This document shows positions 6,022 to 13,569 of a stretch of DNA of 13,982 bases, piece by piece (positions within the stretch are counted from its first letter, which is position 1; every line of letters starts with the position of its first letter). A model generated the notes under the pieces. It saw only the letters and a list, made by a program, of their open reading frames with translations. It searched no databases and was not told the origin of the DNA. The DNA is from Oscillospiraceae bacterium (GTDB taxonomy: Bacteria > Bacillota > Clostridia > Oscillospirales > Oscillospiraceae). Location of the stretch: positions 357-14,338 of the forward strand of contig WQRL01000009.1 in the NCBI GenBank assembly GCA_009786775.1, given 5' to 3'. The position numbers were made by a program, and so were the translations under genes.

Positions 6022-6441
6022 ATGGGTATTGGTGAAGTGCTGCGCCGGATGTTTATAGCTTTTTTTGTGATATTTACAGGTATTGCATTATCTGTAGTTA
6101 TTATCCGCGCTATTATGGGTATACGGTATGACTTTTTGTTTGGAGTACCTTGGATGCTGCTCACGGCGGCTTTGACGGATTGTATGTTTTTAGTGGTATA
6201 CTCCAGAAAAGAACTTAGCAAAAAGAAAATGATAATCCGCCACTCGATCGCGCTTGCATGTGTTTTGGTTATAGTAACAGTAATGGTGAATACTCAAAGA
6301 GGGTTTCCGCTGTACATTTGGGCTATTATATGGATATTTGTTGTATTGATTTTTACATTTGTAATGTGGATGGATTTGTACAGAACTCAGAAACTTGTTG
6401 GCAAAATCAGTAAAAAACTAAAATCCCGTTATAAGGACTAA
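6022..6441 (+). CDS. DUF3021-type four-helix membrane protein, copy 2
   Basis: Also 139 residues, colinear with copy 1 without gaps; 84 of 139 residues are identical by eye. Most conserved are IVFTGIAL-like helix 1, VPWMLL.AALT in helix 2, the loop YS-KELS-K-MIIR, and the basic tail TQ--V-KISKKLKSRYKD. Most diverged is the turn between helices 3 and 4 (SLRWYFTPVTW against NTQRGFPLYIW), which would face outside and could sense a different signal or partner. ATG 6022 follows ATAGGAG. The frame is intact, so selection has probably kept both copies. Inferred role: second membrane partner of the LytTR regulator, perhaps forming a hetero-oligomer with copy 1. Confidence 0.85.
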   Translation: MGIGEVLRRMFIAFFVIFTGIALSVVIIRAIMGIRYDFLFGVPWMLLTAALTDCMFLVVYSRKELSKKKMIIRHSIALACVLVIVTVMVNTQRGFPLYIWAIIWIFVVLIFTFVMWMDLYRTQKLVGKISKKLKSRYKD

Positions 6442-6446
6442 TCAGT

Positions 6447-6490
6447 GTGGCCATGAGCTCAAAATGCACGGGCTTTGAGTTTATGGCCAC
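6447..6490 (+). other. 17-bp hairpin after DUF3021 copy 2
   Basis: GTGGCCATGAGCTCAAA (6447-6463) pairs with TTTGAGTTTATGGCCAC (6474-6490), with two G-U pairs and a 10-nt loop. It starts 6 bp after the stop codon. It has no T tract but may act together with the intrinsic terminator that follows. Confidence 0.6.
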
Positions 6491-6520
6491 GCTCGCGAAA
6501 TAGGCTTTAATGGACATGGT

Positions 6521-6560
6521 GCCCGGCAAGTGGGGGTGATTCCCGCTTGCCGGGCATTTT
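6521..6560 (+). terminator. Intrinsic terminator of the LytTR-DUF3021 operon
   Basis: GCCCGGCAAGTGGG (6521-6534) pairs with CCCGCTTGCCGGGC (6542-6555) around a 7-nt loop, with one U-G pair, and is followed by ATTTT. The GC-rich stem and T tract make this the likely end of the operon transcript. Confidence 0.8.
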
Positions 6561-6805
6561 GCGCGCCGAAAAAATAGTCCTTCTGCAACATATGTATGTT
6601 TTTTTGCAACTCATGACATGAAAACTACAGGATATGTCATGAGGTATTGCGGACAGGGCGGAAACATGATAATAATTTTGTGGTAACATGGGAAAAATTG
6701 TGTTTATGAAATTTGAACTGAGTAGCATTTTTTAGACATTATCTCAATAGTTTTTAATTTGCGGCTGAGCGGATGAAATGATTATTTAGTGAAAGGGAGA
6801 CGGTT
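6561..6805. other. Non-coding AT-rich spacer with inverted repeat at 6610-6643
   Basis: No credible gene is seen on either strand. CTCATGACAT (6610-6619) and ATGTCATGAG (6634-6643) form a perfect 10-bp inverted repeat with a 14-nt centre; outer GCAA/TTGC bases extend it with a 3-nt bulge. It may be a recombinase or regulator site for the gene that follows. A promoter for that gene is likely in 6700-6780, but no hexamer pair is convincing. Confidence 0.5.
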
Positions 6806-7405
6806 ATGAAAAAAATGACAATAACGGAATTTGCAGAAACGCTGGGAGTCATCCCGGATACAGTGCGCAGGTGGGAGCGCGACGGAAAAATTCAGCCTGA
6901 ACGCACAAGAGGCGGTCACCGCCGGTATAGTGAAAAAGATATTGAAAATGTTATGGAATCATCAAAGTATACAACTAACAGGCGCGCAATTGCTTATTGC
7001 CGCGTATCGTCCGAAGAGCGGACGGCAGAGCTGGGTAAGCAGATCGAGGCTATGGAGTTTTTTGCACTGGGACGCGGGCTCTCTGTCGAAATAATATCTG
7101 AGGTCGGTAACGGTTTGGATATGACCCGGCCTAAATTTGTGTCCTTGCTCTCAGATATCGTCAGTGGTGAGGTCAGCACTGTGATTGTCGCACACAAGGA
7201 CAGGCTTGCTCGTTTCGGGTTTGAGCTTATAGAAATCATGGCGAAAAGGCATAACTGCGAGGTTGTGGTTGCAGGAAGCGAAAAGCATAGCCCGCGTTAT
7301 GAGCTTGTAAATGACTTTAAGGCAATGGTGAGCTCGTTTTCCATGCATGTTGAAGATTTGCATGAGCACGAATATGGAGTAGTGCAGGAGTTAGAGGCCT
7401 CCTAG
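6806..7405 (+). CDS. IS607-family serine recombinase (orphan, TnpA-like)
   Basis: A 199-residue protein with two recognisable parts. Residues 1-50 are a MerR-like winged HTH (TITEFAETLGVIPDTVRRWERDGKIQPERTRGGHRRYSEKDI in short stretches). Residues ~60-175 are a serine-recombinase catalytic domain: AYCRVSS with the nucleophilic serine, then DRLARFGFELIE, the family signature. This layout is that of IS607 TnpA transposases, which work as synaptic serine recombinases without long terminal repeats. Two oddities: no tnpB follows, only 64 bp and then a terminator, and the C-terminus (SFSMHVEDLHEHEYGVVQ) lacks the basic SFS-RL-G-R-like stretch usual in the family. ATG 6806 follows GGGAG at 7 nt. It may be a domesticated or dying element, or a stand-alone recombinase; activity is unproven. 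Confidence 0.88.
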   Translation: MKKMTITEFAETLGVIPDTVRRWERDGKIQPERTRGGHRRYSEKDIENVMESSKYTTNRRAIAYCRVSSEERTAELGKQIEAMEFFALGRGLSVEIISEVGNGLDMTRPKFVSLLSDIVSGEVSTVIVAHKDRLARFGFELIEIMAKRHNCEVVVAGSEKHSPRYELVNDFKAMVSSFSMHVEDLHEHEYGVVQELEAS

Positions 7406-7468
7406 AGAGGATATTAGCGCACTTGGGTAAGGCGTTGCCCTGTGTGGCGCGCTTGTTATACTTAAAAT

Positions 7469-7510
7469 ACCGCAGCAGCCTGGCTTTTAAGCCAGGCTGC
7501 TGCGGTTTGT
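7469..7510. terminator. Bidirectional intrinsic terminator between convergent genes
   Basis: CCGCAGCAGCCTGGCTT (7470-7486) and its exact complement (7489-7505) form a very stable stem with a minimal TT centre, extended by an outer A-T pair. It is followed by TTTGT on the plus strand and TATTTT on the minus strand. It separates the recombinase gene (ends 7405) from the SLH gene (ends 7550) and can serve both. Confidence 0.85.
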
Positions 7511-7549
7511 GCTATTATTTTGCTTTGAGGGAGTTGCCCCTCTTGACTG

Positions 7550-9370
7550 CTATAGAGCTGTGAGCCAGTGGTAGAGCACGGAGGCTACAGTAGCCCTAGA
7601 AGCGGCGCTGCGGGGTTCAAACTCGGTGCCCGGCAGGTCGCGGAACAGCCCCTGAGCTGTGAGCCTGCCGACATATTCTTTGGCAAAAGGTCTCACGTCA
7701 TCGAAGTCAGGCCATACAAAGTCTGCCAGAACGGGCATCGGGACTCTGTCTGTAGCCTCTTGATCTCTGGCGATAAAGGCTGCTAGTTCTTCCATAGTTA
7801 CATATTGGTTGCCGCGGAATGTTCTTACCCCATCCTCTAGGAAACCTGTTGTAACTCCGGTGTCGTATGCCCAGAGAATCTGCGGTGTCCACCAGTCGCC
7901 TGCTGCAACGTCTTCAAAGGGGTTAGCAAGACCTGCTACCTCAGGGGAACCTGCCATGCGGTACAAAATTGTTACAATTTGCGCGCGTGTCAGTGGCGTT
8001 TCAGGCATAAACCCGCCTTCTGGGAACCCTTCCATGATGCCCTCGTCATATACATACATGACAGCAGGGAAGTACCATGCGCCTGGAACTACATCCTCAA
8101 ATGTCAGGCCGCCCAGAACGTCTGATACTAGTGATGGGGCGCCCCAGTTAGTTGCAGGTGTGTAACCTCTTACGGCATATGTGTCACTTGGGATGGCGCG
8201 CATGCGGATGTAGTACTGCTGATGGTCGGCAACACCCATCTCTGAGAGGTCAAATGTTTTTACCCACAGGCGTTCAGCGTTAGTTCCTGTGACATCTTGA
8301 GGCATTGCAGGGATTTCTGCGGAATGCACAGCTTCTTCAGGGTCAGTTTCCTCAGCATTATCAAATGCTAAAATTTCAAATGCTGCGCGGGGTACGTTGA
8401 GCCAGGTGATTGTGTTGTCTGTGATAAATGGAGCCACAGGATTTGCTGTTGAGTGACCCGGGCCGCGAAGTGCGAATGTTGGGTCATCGAACATCAGGCC
8501 GTATGTCCACTGGTTGACACCCTGCGCATTGATAACATTGGTGAAACCGAAGCGTGCTAAATTCTGTGACGCGGTTACGGTTCTTCCGCCGCCGCGGCAT
8601 ACCACGATGATGGTGATGCTCTTGTCAGTGCCGAAAATTTCTTCTGCTTTTTCCTGCGTGTCGAAATCAGCCCATACATAGCGGTCAGCTTCTTCAAAGA
8701 ATCTCATGTTGCCCTCATCAGCAAATTCAGCAGGGTTGCGCAAGTCAACTAGGCGCAGCGTAGGTGTGCCGATTCTGTCGAGGTTGGCTTCCAGGTAAGC
8801 TCTGAGTTCAGATGGGCCCATTGCAATGGTGAATGGAAGCTCGTTTACAGCACTCAGCTCGGAGTCTGTTACATTATCCTCGCTTGAAATAGCGCGCAGC
8901 CTAAACCAGTATTGGCCGGGCTTTAGGTTGGTCGTGTCGCCCTGACGGTCGCCGGGATAGAAAGAATCGCCAATGCCGCCTGGGATATAGCCTGTCGGAA
9001 GTGTTCTGGTTGCTTCGCCTTCAAACTGGATGAGCCTGACATCAATTCTGTTGTGGCCGTCCGGGACTTCCGGGGCGGTGCCGCCTGTAGTGCCGCCTGT
9101 CGAAGTTGAACCTTCTGTTTCAACAACATTGCGCGCCACTGCGACATAGTTAGTACCTTCTTGTGCATCCTCAAAGGTTGCAAATGCGTATACGTTGTAG
9201 CCAGTTGCGCCCTCTACAGGGATGTAAAACAGCCAGCGGTAGCTCTGGTTTTGTGTGACTACCGGTGCTGCGAGCTGAGTTGCGCCAAATGCCGGGATCA
9301 CAAATGTGACAGCCATCACCATGCACAACACTAGGGCGACAAGAATCTTGCCATTTTTGCGTCTTGTCAT
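7550..9370 (-). CDS. Exported SLH-domain protein with internal rhodanese domain
   Basis: The 606-residue product starts with a Sec signal peptide (MTRRKNGK, hydrophobic core, AFGA cleavage near 30). Residues ~31-185 and ~305-415 look like FN3-like beta modules (TGYNVYAF, YWFRLRAISSE; YYIRMRAIPSD), the first interrupted by a Gly/Thr/Ser linker (87-100). Residues ~187-295 are a rhodanese domain: VDLRNPAEF, then the active loop VVCRGGGRT with C258, then FGFTNVINAQGVNQW. Residues ~421-606 hold three SLH repeats (FEDVVPGAWYFPAVMYVYDEG, FEDVAAGDWWTPQILWAYDTG, FDDVRPFAKEYVGRLTAQG), which bind secondary cell-wall polymer. C258 is the only cysteine in the mature chain. ATG 9370 follows AAGGAGAA. Predicted role: a wall-attached sulfurtransferase or persulfide-handling protein; catalysis outside the cell is an inference. 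Transcribed alone from its own promoter. Confidence 0.9.
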   Translation of the reverse strand: MTRRKNGKILVALVLCMVMAVTFVIPAFGATQLAAPVVTQNQSYRWLFYIPVEGATGYNVYAFATFEDAQEGTNYVAVARNVVETEGSTSTGGTTGGTAPEVPDGHNRIDVRLIQFEGEATRTLPTGYIPGGIGDSFYPGDRQGDTTNLKPGQYWFRLRAISSEDNVTDSELSAVNELPFTIAMGPSELRAYLEANLDRIGTPTLRLVDLRNPAEFADEGNMRFFEEADRYVWADFDTQEKAEEIFGTDKSITIIVVCRGGGRTVTASQNLARFGFTNVINAQGVNQWTYGLMFDDPTFALRGPGHSTANPVAPFITDNTITWLNVPRAAFEILAFDNAEETDPEEAVHSAEIPAMPQDVTGTNAERLWVKTFDLSEMGVADHQQYYIRMRAIPSDTYAVRGYTPATNWGAPSLVSDVLGGLTFEDVVPGAWYFPAVMYVYDEGIMEGFPEGGFMPETPLTRAQIVTILYRMAGSPEVAGLANPFEDVAAGDWWTPQILWAYDTGVTTGFLEDGVRTFRGNQYVTMEELAAFIARDQEATDRVPMPVLADFVWPDFDDVRPFAKEYVGRLTAQGLFRDLPGTEFEPRSAASRATVASVLYHWLTAL

Positions 9371-9440
9371 AAAATTTCTCCTTCTTTTTTTGTTTTCATT
9401 TCTCCATTACACGCCAGATTTTTCTTACAGGTCTAAGCGC

Positions 9441-9457
9441 ACAATTTAATAAATTGT
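9441..9457. promoter_or_regulatory. Palindrome ACAATTT-AAT-AAATTGT over the -10 of the SLH gene promoter
   Basis: Seven-base perfect arms with a 3-nt centre overlap the -10 hexamer (9453-9458) and the expected transcription start. This is where a repressor site would be expected. The AT-rich sequence has a fair chance of arising without function. Confidence 0.45.
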
Positions 9458-9481
9458 AAACTATTACTGTTCGTTCGTCAA
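9453..9481 (-). promoter_or_regulatory. Sigma-A promoter of the SLH-rhodanese gene
   Basis: On the minus strand TTGACG (9481-9476), a 17-nt spacer and TACAAT (9458-9453) lie about 80 bp upstream of the ATG. Both hexamers match consensus at five of six positions. The resulting leader is about 75 nt. Confidence 0.8.
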
Positions 9482-9575
9482 CCTAAAAAGCGCATGATTT
9501 TTCGTGAAAAAGTGGATAAAAAATCTCCGAATAATCTTTTTCTAGCCTCTGTTAAACCTCTTTCCCATATTTATA

Positions 9576-9604
9576 TTGTAAACACACACCTCGTTTGATA
9601 TAAT
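9576..9604 (+). promoter_or_regulatory. Extended -10 sigma-A promoter of the gdpP-rplI-dnaB-tilS cluster
   Basis: TTGTAA (9576-9581), a 17-nt spacer, and a perfect TATAAT (9599-9604) preceded by TG at 9596-9597 with one base between. An in-frame ATG at 9603 overlaps the -10 and so cannot be the start of the mRNA-encoded protein. This supports the ATG at 9639, about 28 nt into the transcript. Confidence 0.82.
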
Positions 9605-9638
9605 GACCTCTAAATGCTCTAAGATGAGGGGGAAACAA

Positions 9639-11618
9639 ATGAACAAGAAGCTGCCGAGGCTGCTCAGACCGAATGTGAGGCTTTATGTTTTGCTCCTTAT
9701 CGCGTTTGCAGTATCAACTTTTTACCTTGGGACACAGTATGGCCGTCTGCTAGCCGGGATACAGATTGCTGTTGTGATAGGCGTTGCCCTCTATTCGCGA
9801 ATAATGTCCAAAAGGCACACATCCAAGCTAATAAACTATCTTGAATCCATCTCTGACAGCATGGATCTCACCGTCCGCGACACTCCGCTGCCTGTGGTTA
9901 TTTACAGTACAGAAACAGGCGAAATTCTTTGGTCAAATGACAGGTTTACATCAATAACCGAGCTCAAGGAGCCTTTCTTTGAGCTGAACATAACTGATGT
10001 TGTCCCTGAATTTTCGTGGGACTGGCTCCTCGACGGCAAAAACGAATGCCAGGAAGCGGTGGTGCTTGGAAATAGGACCTATTGGGTATATGGCACCTTA
10101 GTGCGCTCTGAACGCGAGTATGTGGCGATGACCTACTGGGTGGATATAACCGAGTATCACAAAATTGTCGAAGAGTATCTCGATTCCAAACTTGTCTTTG
10201 CCATTTTAATGATGGACAACTACGAAGAACTAGTCAAGGGCATGAGGGAAAAAGAAAAGGCCGCGCTTCTCTCGGATATTGACGACAGAATTACAGCCTG
10301 GACTGCCGACAGGGGGGGCTATCTGTGCAAATTTGAGCGGGACCGGTACTTCTTCTTGTTTGAAGATAAGCATTTGGAGAGTTTTGTCAAAGATAACTTC
10401 TCCATCCTCACAGCAGTTCACGAAGACAAAGGCCTTGAGGGGGTTCACGCCACTTTGAGCATAGGTTTAGGCAAGGACGGGGCATCCCCGCAAGAAAACT
10501 ACAGAAATGCTAGCTTAGCCATTGAAATGGCTCTTAGCCGCGGCGGTGATCAGGCAGTTATCAGAAATAGGTACGGCTTTGAGTTTTACGGCGGACACGC
10601 CCCAAAGCTGGAGAAGAGGACGAAGGTAAGGTCAAGGGTGTTGGCAAATGCTTTCGGCGAACTGCTCGGTGATGCTTCTAAGGTATATGTAATGGGCCAC
10701 AAAGCCGGAGACTTCGACTCTGTGGGTGCCGCCTTGGGAATCTGCTGCATCGCCAGAGCTAAGCGCAAACCTGTGAACATAGTTATTGATTTGGAAACGA
10801 ACAACGCCCTTGATGCCGTAAATATGGCCAAGGCTCTGCCTGTGTATGAGGGTGTGTTTATAACAGAAGAGGAAGCCATTTTGGAAGCTGACAGCAAGAC
10901 CCTGCTTGTAGTAGTGGACACCAGCAGGCCCGACAAGGTGGAATCTGAATCACTGCTTATGTCATGCACTAGAGTTGCGGTGGTGGATCATCACCGCAGG
11001 GCTGCAAGCTACATCGAAAATGCTGTGCTCAACTTTCACGAGCCCCACGCCTCGTCCACTTCGGAGCTTGTAACTGAGATGATTCAGTACCTCGTTGACA
11101 AGCAGGGTATTTTGAGGGTGGAGGCCGAGCTGCTTCTTGCGGGGATTGTCTTAGACACAAAAGGCTTTGCCATAAACACCTCCAGCAGCACATTTGATGC
11201 TGCGGCGTTTTTGCAGAGGGCCGGTGCAGACGCAGCGGCGGTTAAGCAGCTTCTTCAATCGGATATCGGCACTGCCACATCGCGCTTTGCGCTTATCCGC
11301 GAGGCCGTGGTGTACAGGGACGGCATTGCAATTGCCGCAAGCAGTGATGCCAGAAACAGGATTAGTATTGCCCAAGCCTCAGATGAACTACTCAATGTAA
11401 AGGGCGTCCACACATCATTTGTCACAGCTCAGGACGGGGATACTGTTTTTGTATCAGCGCGCAGCATAGGGCGTGTGAATGTGCAGGTTATACTCGAAAA
11501 GCTGGGCGGCGGAGGCAGCCAGTCCACTGCGGGTCTTCAAGTGAAAGGCACAACAGTGGCCAAAGTGGTTTCAGACCTTAAAAGAGCTATTGATGAATAC
11601 TTAGACCAGGGAGGATAA
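9639..11618 (+). CDS. gdpP: Cyclic-di-AMP phosphodiesterase GdpP
   Basis: GdpP hydrolyses c-di-AMP to pApA at the membrane and so tunes potassium and osmotic balance, wall homeostasis and beta-lactam tolerance. The 659-residue product has the family's full layout: two membrane helices (~14-31, ~36-53), a PAS domain (~80-170, LPVVIYSTETGEILWSND), a degenerate GGDEF domain (~185-310), a DHH domain (~335-480) and DHHA1 (~560-655, ending in KLGGGGSQSTAGLQ). Metal-binding residues are present: H354, D358 and D360 in GHKAGDFDS, D427 in VVVDTS, DHH at 450-452, and D506 in LDTKGF. ATG 9639 is chosen over ATGs at 9603 and 9624 because GAGGGGG (9626-9632) lies 6 nt ahead and the promoter -10 covers 9603. 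The order gdpP-rplI-dnaB is conserved in Bacillus and relatives. Confidence 0.95.
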   Translation: MNKKLPRLLRPNVRLYVLLLIAFAVSTFYLGTQYGRLLAGIQIAVVIGVALYSRIMSKRHTSKLINYLESISDSMDLTVRDTPLPVVIYSTETGEILWSNDRFTSITELKEPFFELNITDVVPEFSWDWLLDGKNECQEAVVLGNRTYWVYGTLVRSEREYVAMTYWVDITEYHKIVEEYLDSKLVFAILMMDNYEELVKGMREKEKAALLSDIDDRITAWTADRGGYLCKFERDRYFFLFEDKHLESFVKDNFSILTAVHEDKGLEGVHATLSIGLGKDGASPQENYRNASLAIEMALSRGGDQAVIRNRYGFEFYGGHAPKLEKRTKVRSRVLANAFGELLGDASKVYVMGHKAGDFDSVGAALGICCIARAKRKPVNIVIDLETNNALDAVNMAKALPVYEGVFITEEEAILEADSKTLLVVVDTSRPDKVESESLLMSCTRVAVVDHHRRAASYIENAVLNFHEPHASSTSELVTEMIQYLVDKQGILRVEAELLLAGIVLDTKGFAINTSSSTFDAAAFLQRAGADAAAVKQLLQSDIGTATSRFALIREAVVYRDGIAIAASSDARNRISIAQASDELLNVKGVHTSFVTAQDGDTVFVSARSIGRVNVQVILEKLGGGGSQSTAGLQVKGTTVAKVVSDLKRAIDEYLDQGG

Positions 11619-11747
11619 GTTTGATTAAATTCAAACTTAACATAATGTGCAGGCGGCTTACGCTTGCATAATACCGCGGCTCATGCGTGAGGTTGTGACC
11701 GTACATGGTCAGATGTGTGAGCATAATAGGAAGGGATGGTAATAAAT
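11619..11747 (+). other. Spacer between gdpP and rplI with hairpins
   Basis: TAAGTTTGA (11616-11624, overlapping the gdpP stop) pairs with TCAAACTTA (11631-11639). TGCAGGCG pairs with CGCTTGCA at about 11648-11667 with one G-U pair, and TGACC/GGTCA pair around GTACAT near 11695-11710. None has a T tract, so read-through into rplI is expected. No convincing promoter for rplI is visible. The stacked hairpins may be an mRNA leader that processes or controls rplI. Confidence 0.4.
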
Positions 11748-12197
11748 ATGAAAGTAATACTACAAGCTGATGTCAAGGGGCACGGCAAGAAGGGTGAGTT
11801 AAAAGAGGTTTCTGACGGCTATGCACGTAACTTTTTGCTGCCAAAGAAACTGGCAGTGCCAGCAACCCCTGAAAATCTCTCCGAGATGAAAAGACAAGAT
11901 AAGGCCCGTCAAAGGAAGCTAGAAGAGGATAAGGCTGCGGCAATGCAGACTGCTGCAAGGCTTGAGGAATTTCAAGTTAAGATCACAGCCAAGGCTGGCG
12001 CAGATGGCGGAAGGCTCTTCGGCTCTGTAACGTCGAAGGAAATAGCGGAAGCCCTAGCCGAACAGCACCAGGTCGTCATTGAAAAAAATAAGATAGTCCA
12101 AGATGAGCCGATTAAGACATTCGGGGCATATGATATCAAATGCAAGCTCGGCTTTGAAATTAGCGGAGTAATTCACGTTCTTGTCGTGGAGGCTTAG
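11748..12197 (+). CDS. rplI: 50S ribosomal protein L9
   Basis: The 149-residue product is a complete L9. It binds 23S rRNA at the base of the L1 stalk and helps maintain reading frame and subunit spacing. The N-terminal domain [36 protein letters not shown] carries the family signature in short stretches, followed by the long charged helix ([20 protein letters not shown]) and the C-terminal domain ([14 protein letters not shown]). The ATG at 11748 is chosen over 11736 because L9 begins MKVIL and because the ribosome site AGGAAGGGA sits too close to 11736. The TAG stop is directly followed by the dnaB ATG, so the two are translationally linked. Confidence 0.97.
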   Translation: MKVILQADVKGHGKKGELKEVSDGYARNFLLPKKLAVPATPENLSEMKRQDKARQRKLEEDKAAAMQTAARLEEFQVKITAKAGADGGRLFGSVTSKEIAEALAEQHQVVIEKNKIVQDEPIKTFGAYDIKCKLGFEISGVIHVLVVEA

Positions 12198-13547
12198 ATG
12201 GCGATGGACGATCTGCTCCACAGGCAAATACCCCATAGCACCGAGGCGGAACATGCTGTCCTGGGGTCTATGCTTATAGATGGGCGCTGCGTTTCAGATG
12301 TAATAGGCGTGCTGAAGGCCGATGACTTTTATTCGAGAAATAACAGGGACATTTTTCAGACGATGTTTACAATGTTTAATTTCTCGATGCCCATTGACCC
12401 GGTAACTGTCCTTGACAAAATGAAGGAGGATGCGCTCTACAACGATGACTCCCCGGGGTATTTGCGCGACTTGATGCTCATTACTCCGACAGCCTCAAAC
12501 GTTATGGAGTATGCGGCCATCGTAAAGGATAAGGCGCTGCTGCGCTCCATTGCGGATGCCGGGGGCGATATTAGCGAGATGGCAATTTCCGGAGAGGGCG
12601 GCGCGTCGAATATCCTCGAAGCGGCAGAAAAGCGGATTTATGCCCTGCGTCAAGATAAAAGCAGGGATGGGCTTGAGCCGGTTTCCAAGGTCCTGGTCAG
12701 CCTGTATGAGGAGATCCGTCAGGCGGCTAAGAGCGGCAGCGGGATTCCGGGGCTGACGACGGGGCTTCATGACTTAGATAAGCAGATAATGGGGCTCAAC
12801 AAGGGGGACTTGGTTTTAATTGCCTCACGCCCCGGTATGGGCAAGACCAGTATAGCCCTAAATATAGCCCTCCACGCGGCGAAATCCTCAGGCAAGAGTG
12901 TGGCAGTGTTTTCACTTGAAATGTCCAGTGAACAGCTTGCCATGCGCCTTTTGGCATCGGAGGCCTTTATTGACAGCAAGAAGCTACAGACCGGGCGCAT
13001 CAAGCCCGAAGAGTGGCGCAAACTTTCGGCGGCGGCTAAGTCTATAAGCGAAGCCGACCTTCTAATTAACGACAATGCTTCCTTAAGCGTGGCGGATATG
13101 AATGCGCAGTGCCGCAGGGTTCCTAATTTAGGGCTTGTAGTGGTGGACTATCTCCAGCTTATGCAGTCAGCTTCGGGGGGCAAGGGCGGCAGTGACAACA
13201 GGGTGCAGGTGGTTTCAGAAATCAGCCGTATGATGAAGATTATGGCAAAGGAACTAAATGTCCCCCTAATCTGCCTGTCACAGCTTTCGCGGGCTAACGA
13301 GTCCCGCCAGAATAAGAGGCCCTTGCTATCAGATCTTCGTGAATCAGGAGCTATTGAGCAAGATGCCGATATCGTTATGGCTCTTTATAGGGACGATTAT
13401 TACGACAAAGAAACTGAAGCTCAAAACATAGCCGAGTGCATTGTCCTTAAAAACCGCCGGGGCGAAACGGGGACAATTGAGCTGCAATGGCTGGCTCAAT
13501 ATACTAACTTCTCGTCACTTGAACGCCACCATACGGATGATATTTAA
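12198..13547 (+). CDS. dnaB: Replicative DNA helicase DnaB
   Basis: The 449-residue hexameric helicase (called DnaC in Bacillus) unwinds DNA 5' to 3' at the replication fork and contacts primase. The N-terminal domain (~8-105, IPHSTEAEHAVLGSMLID) mediates hexamer and primase contacts; the linker helix follows at ~150-180. The RecA-like ATPase domain has Walker A SRPGMGKTS (210-218), catalytic E241 in FSLEMS, Walker B VVVDYLQLM with D317, Q362 in LSQLSR, and the arginine-finger region KNRRGETG (418-425). The start ATG 12198 abuts the rplI stop, and its GGAGG (12188-12192) lies inside rplI. Length and motifs are normal, with no intein. Confidence 0.97.
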   Translation: MAMDDLLHRQIPHSTEAEHAVLGSMLIDGRCVSDVIGVLKADDFYSRNNRDIFQTMFTMFNFSMPIDPVTVLDKMKEDALYNDDSPGYLRDLMLITPTASNVMEYAAIVKDKALLRSIADAGGDISEMAISGEGGASNILEAAEKRIYALRQDKSRDGLEPVSKVLVSLYEEIRQAAKSGSGIPGLTTGLHDLDKQIMGLNKGDLVLIASRPGMGKTSIALNIALHAAKSSGKSVAVFSLEMSSEQLAMRLLASEAFIDSKKLQTGRIKPEEWRKLSAAAKSISEADLLINDNASLSVADMNAQCRRVPNLGLVVVDYLQLMQSASGGKGGSDNRVQVVSEISRMMKIMAKELNVPLICLSQLSRANESRQNKRPLLSDLRESGAIEQDADIVMALYRDDYYDKETEAQNIAECIVLKNRRGETGTIELQWLAQYTNFSSLERHHTDDI

Positions 13548-13569
13548 TGTACGGAAAGGCCTGGCATAA

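Larger units (their letters stand above)
5421..6490 (+). repeat. Tandem duplication, unit about 550 bp
   Basis: Unit 1 runs from the last 12 codons of LytTR (5421) through DUF3021 copy 1 to its hairpin (about 5935). Unit 2 runs from the LytTR remnant (5969) through copy 2 to its hairpin (6490). The ATG-to-ATG distance is 550 bp and the LytTR tail-to-tail distance 548 bp. Divergence to about 60% protein identity shows that the event is old. Confidence 0.8.

Noticed and set aside
7406..7549. Search for a TnpB remnant or guide-RNA region downstream of the IS607-type gene
   Set aside because: Only 64 bp separate the stop codon from a strong terminator, with no TnpB-like coding in any frame.
7553..7630. 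tRNA-like words on the plus strand (AGCCAGTGGTAGAGC and GGGGTTCAAACTC)
   Set aside because: They resemble D-arm and T-arm consensus, but no acceptor or anticodon stem pairs around them. On the minus strand they encode the well-conserved end of the third SLH repeat and the C-terminus, which explains them.
9603..9638. Twelve-codon longer GdpP starting at ATG 9603
   Set aside because: That ATG overlaps the promoter -10 and would not be in the mRNA; ATG 9639 has a strong ribosome site.
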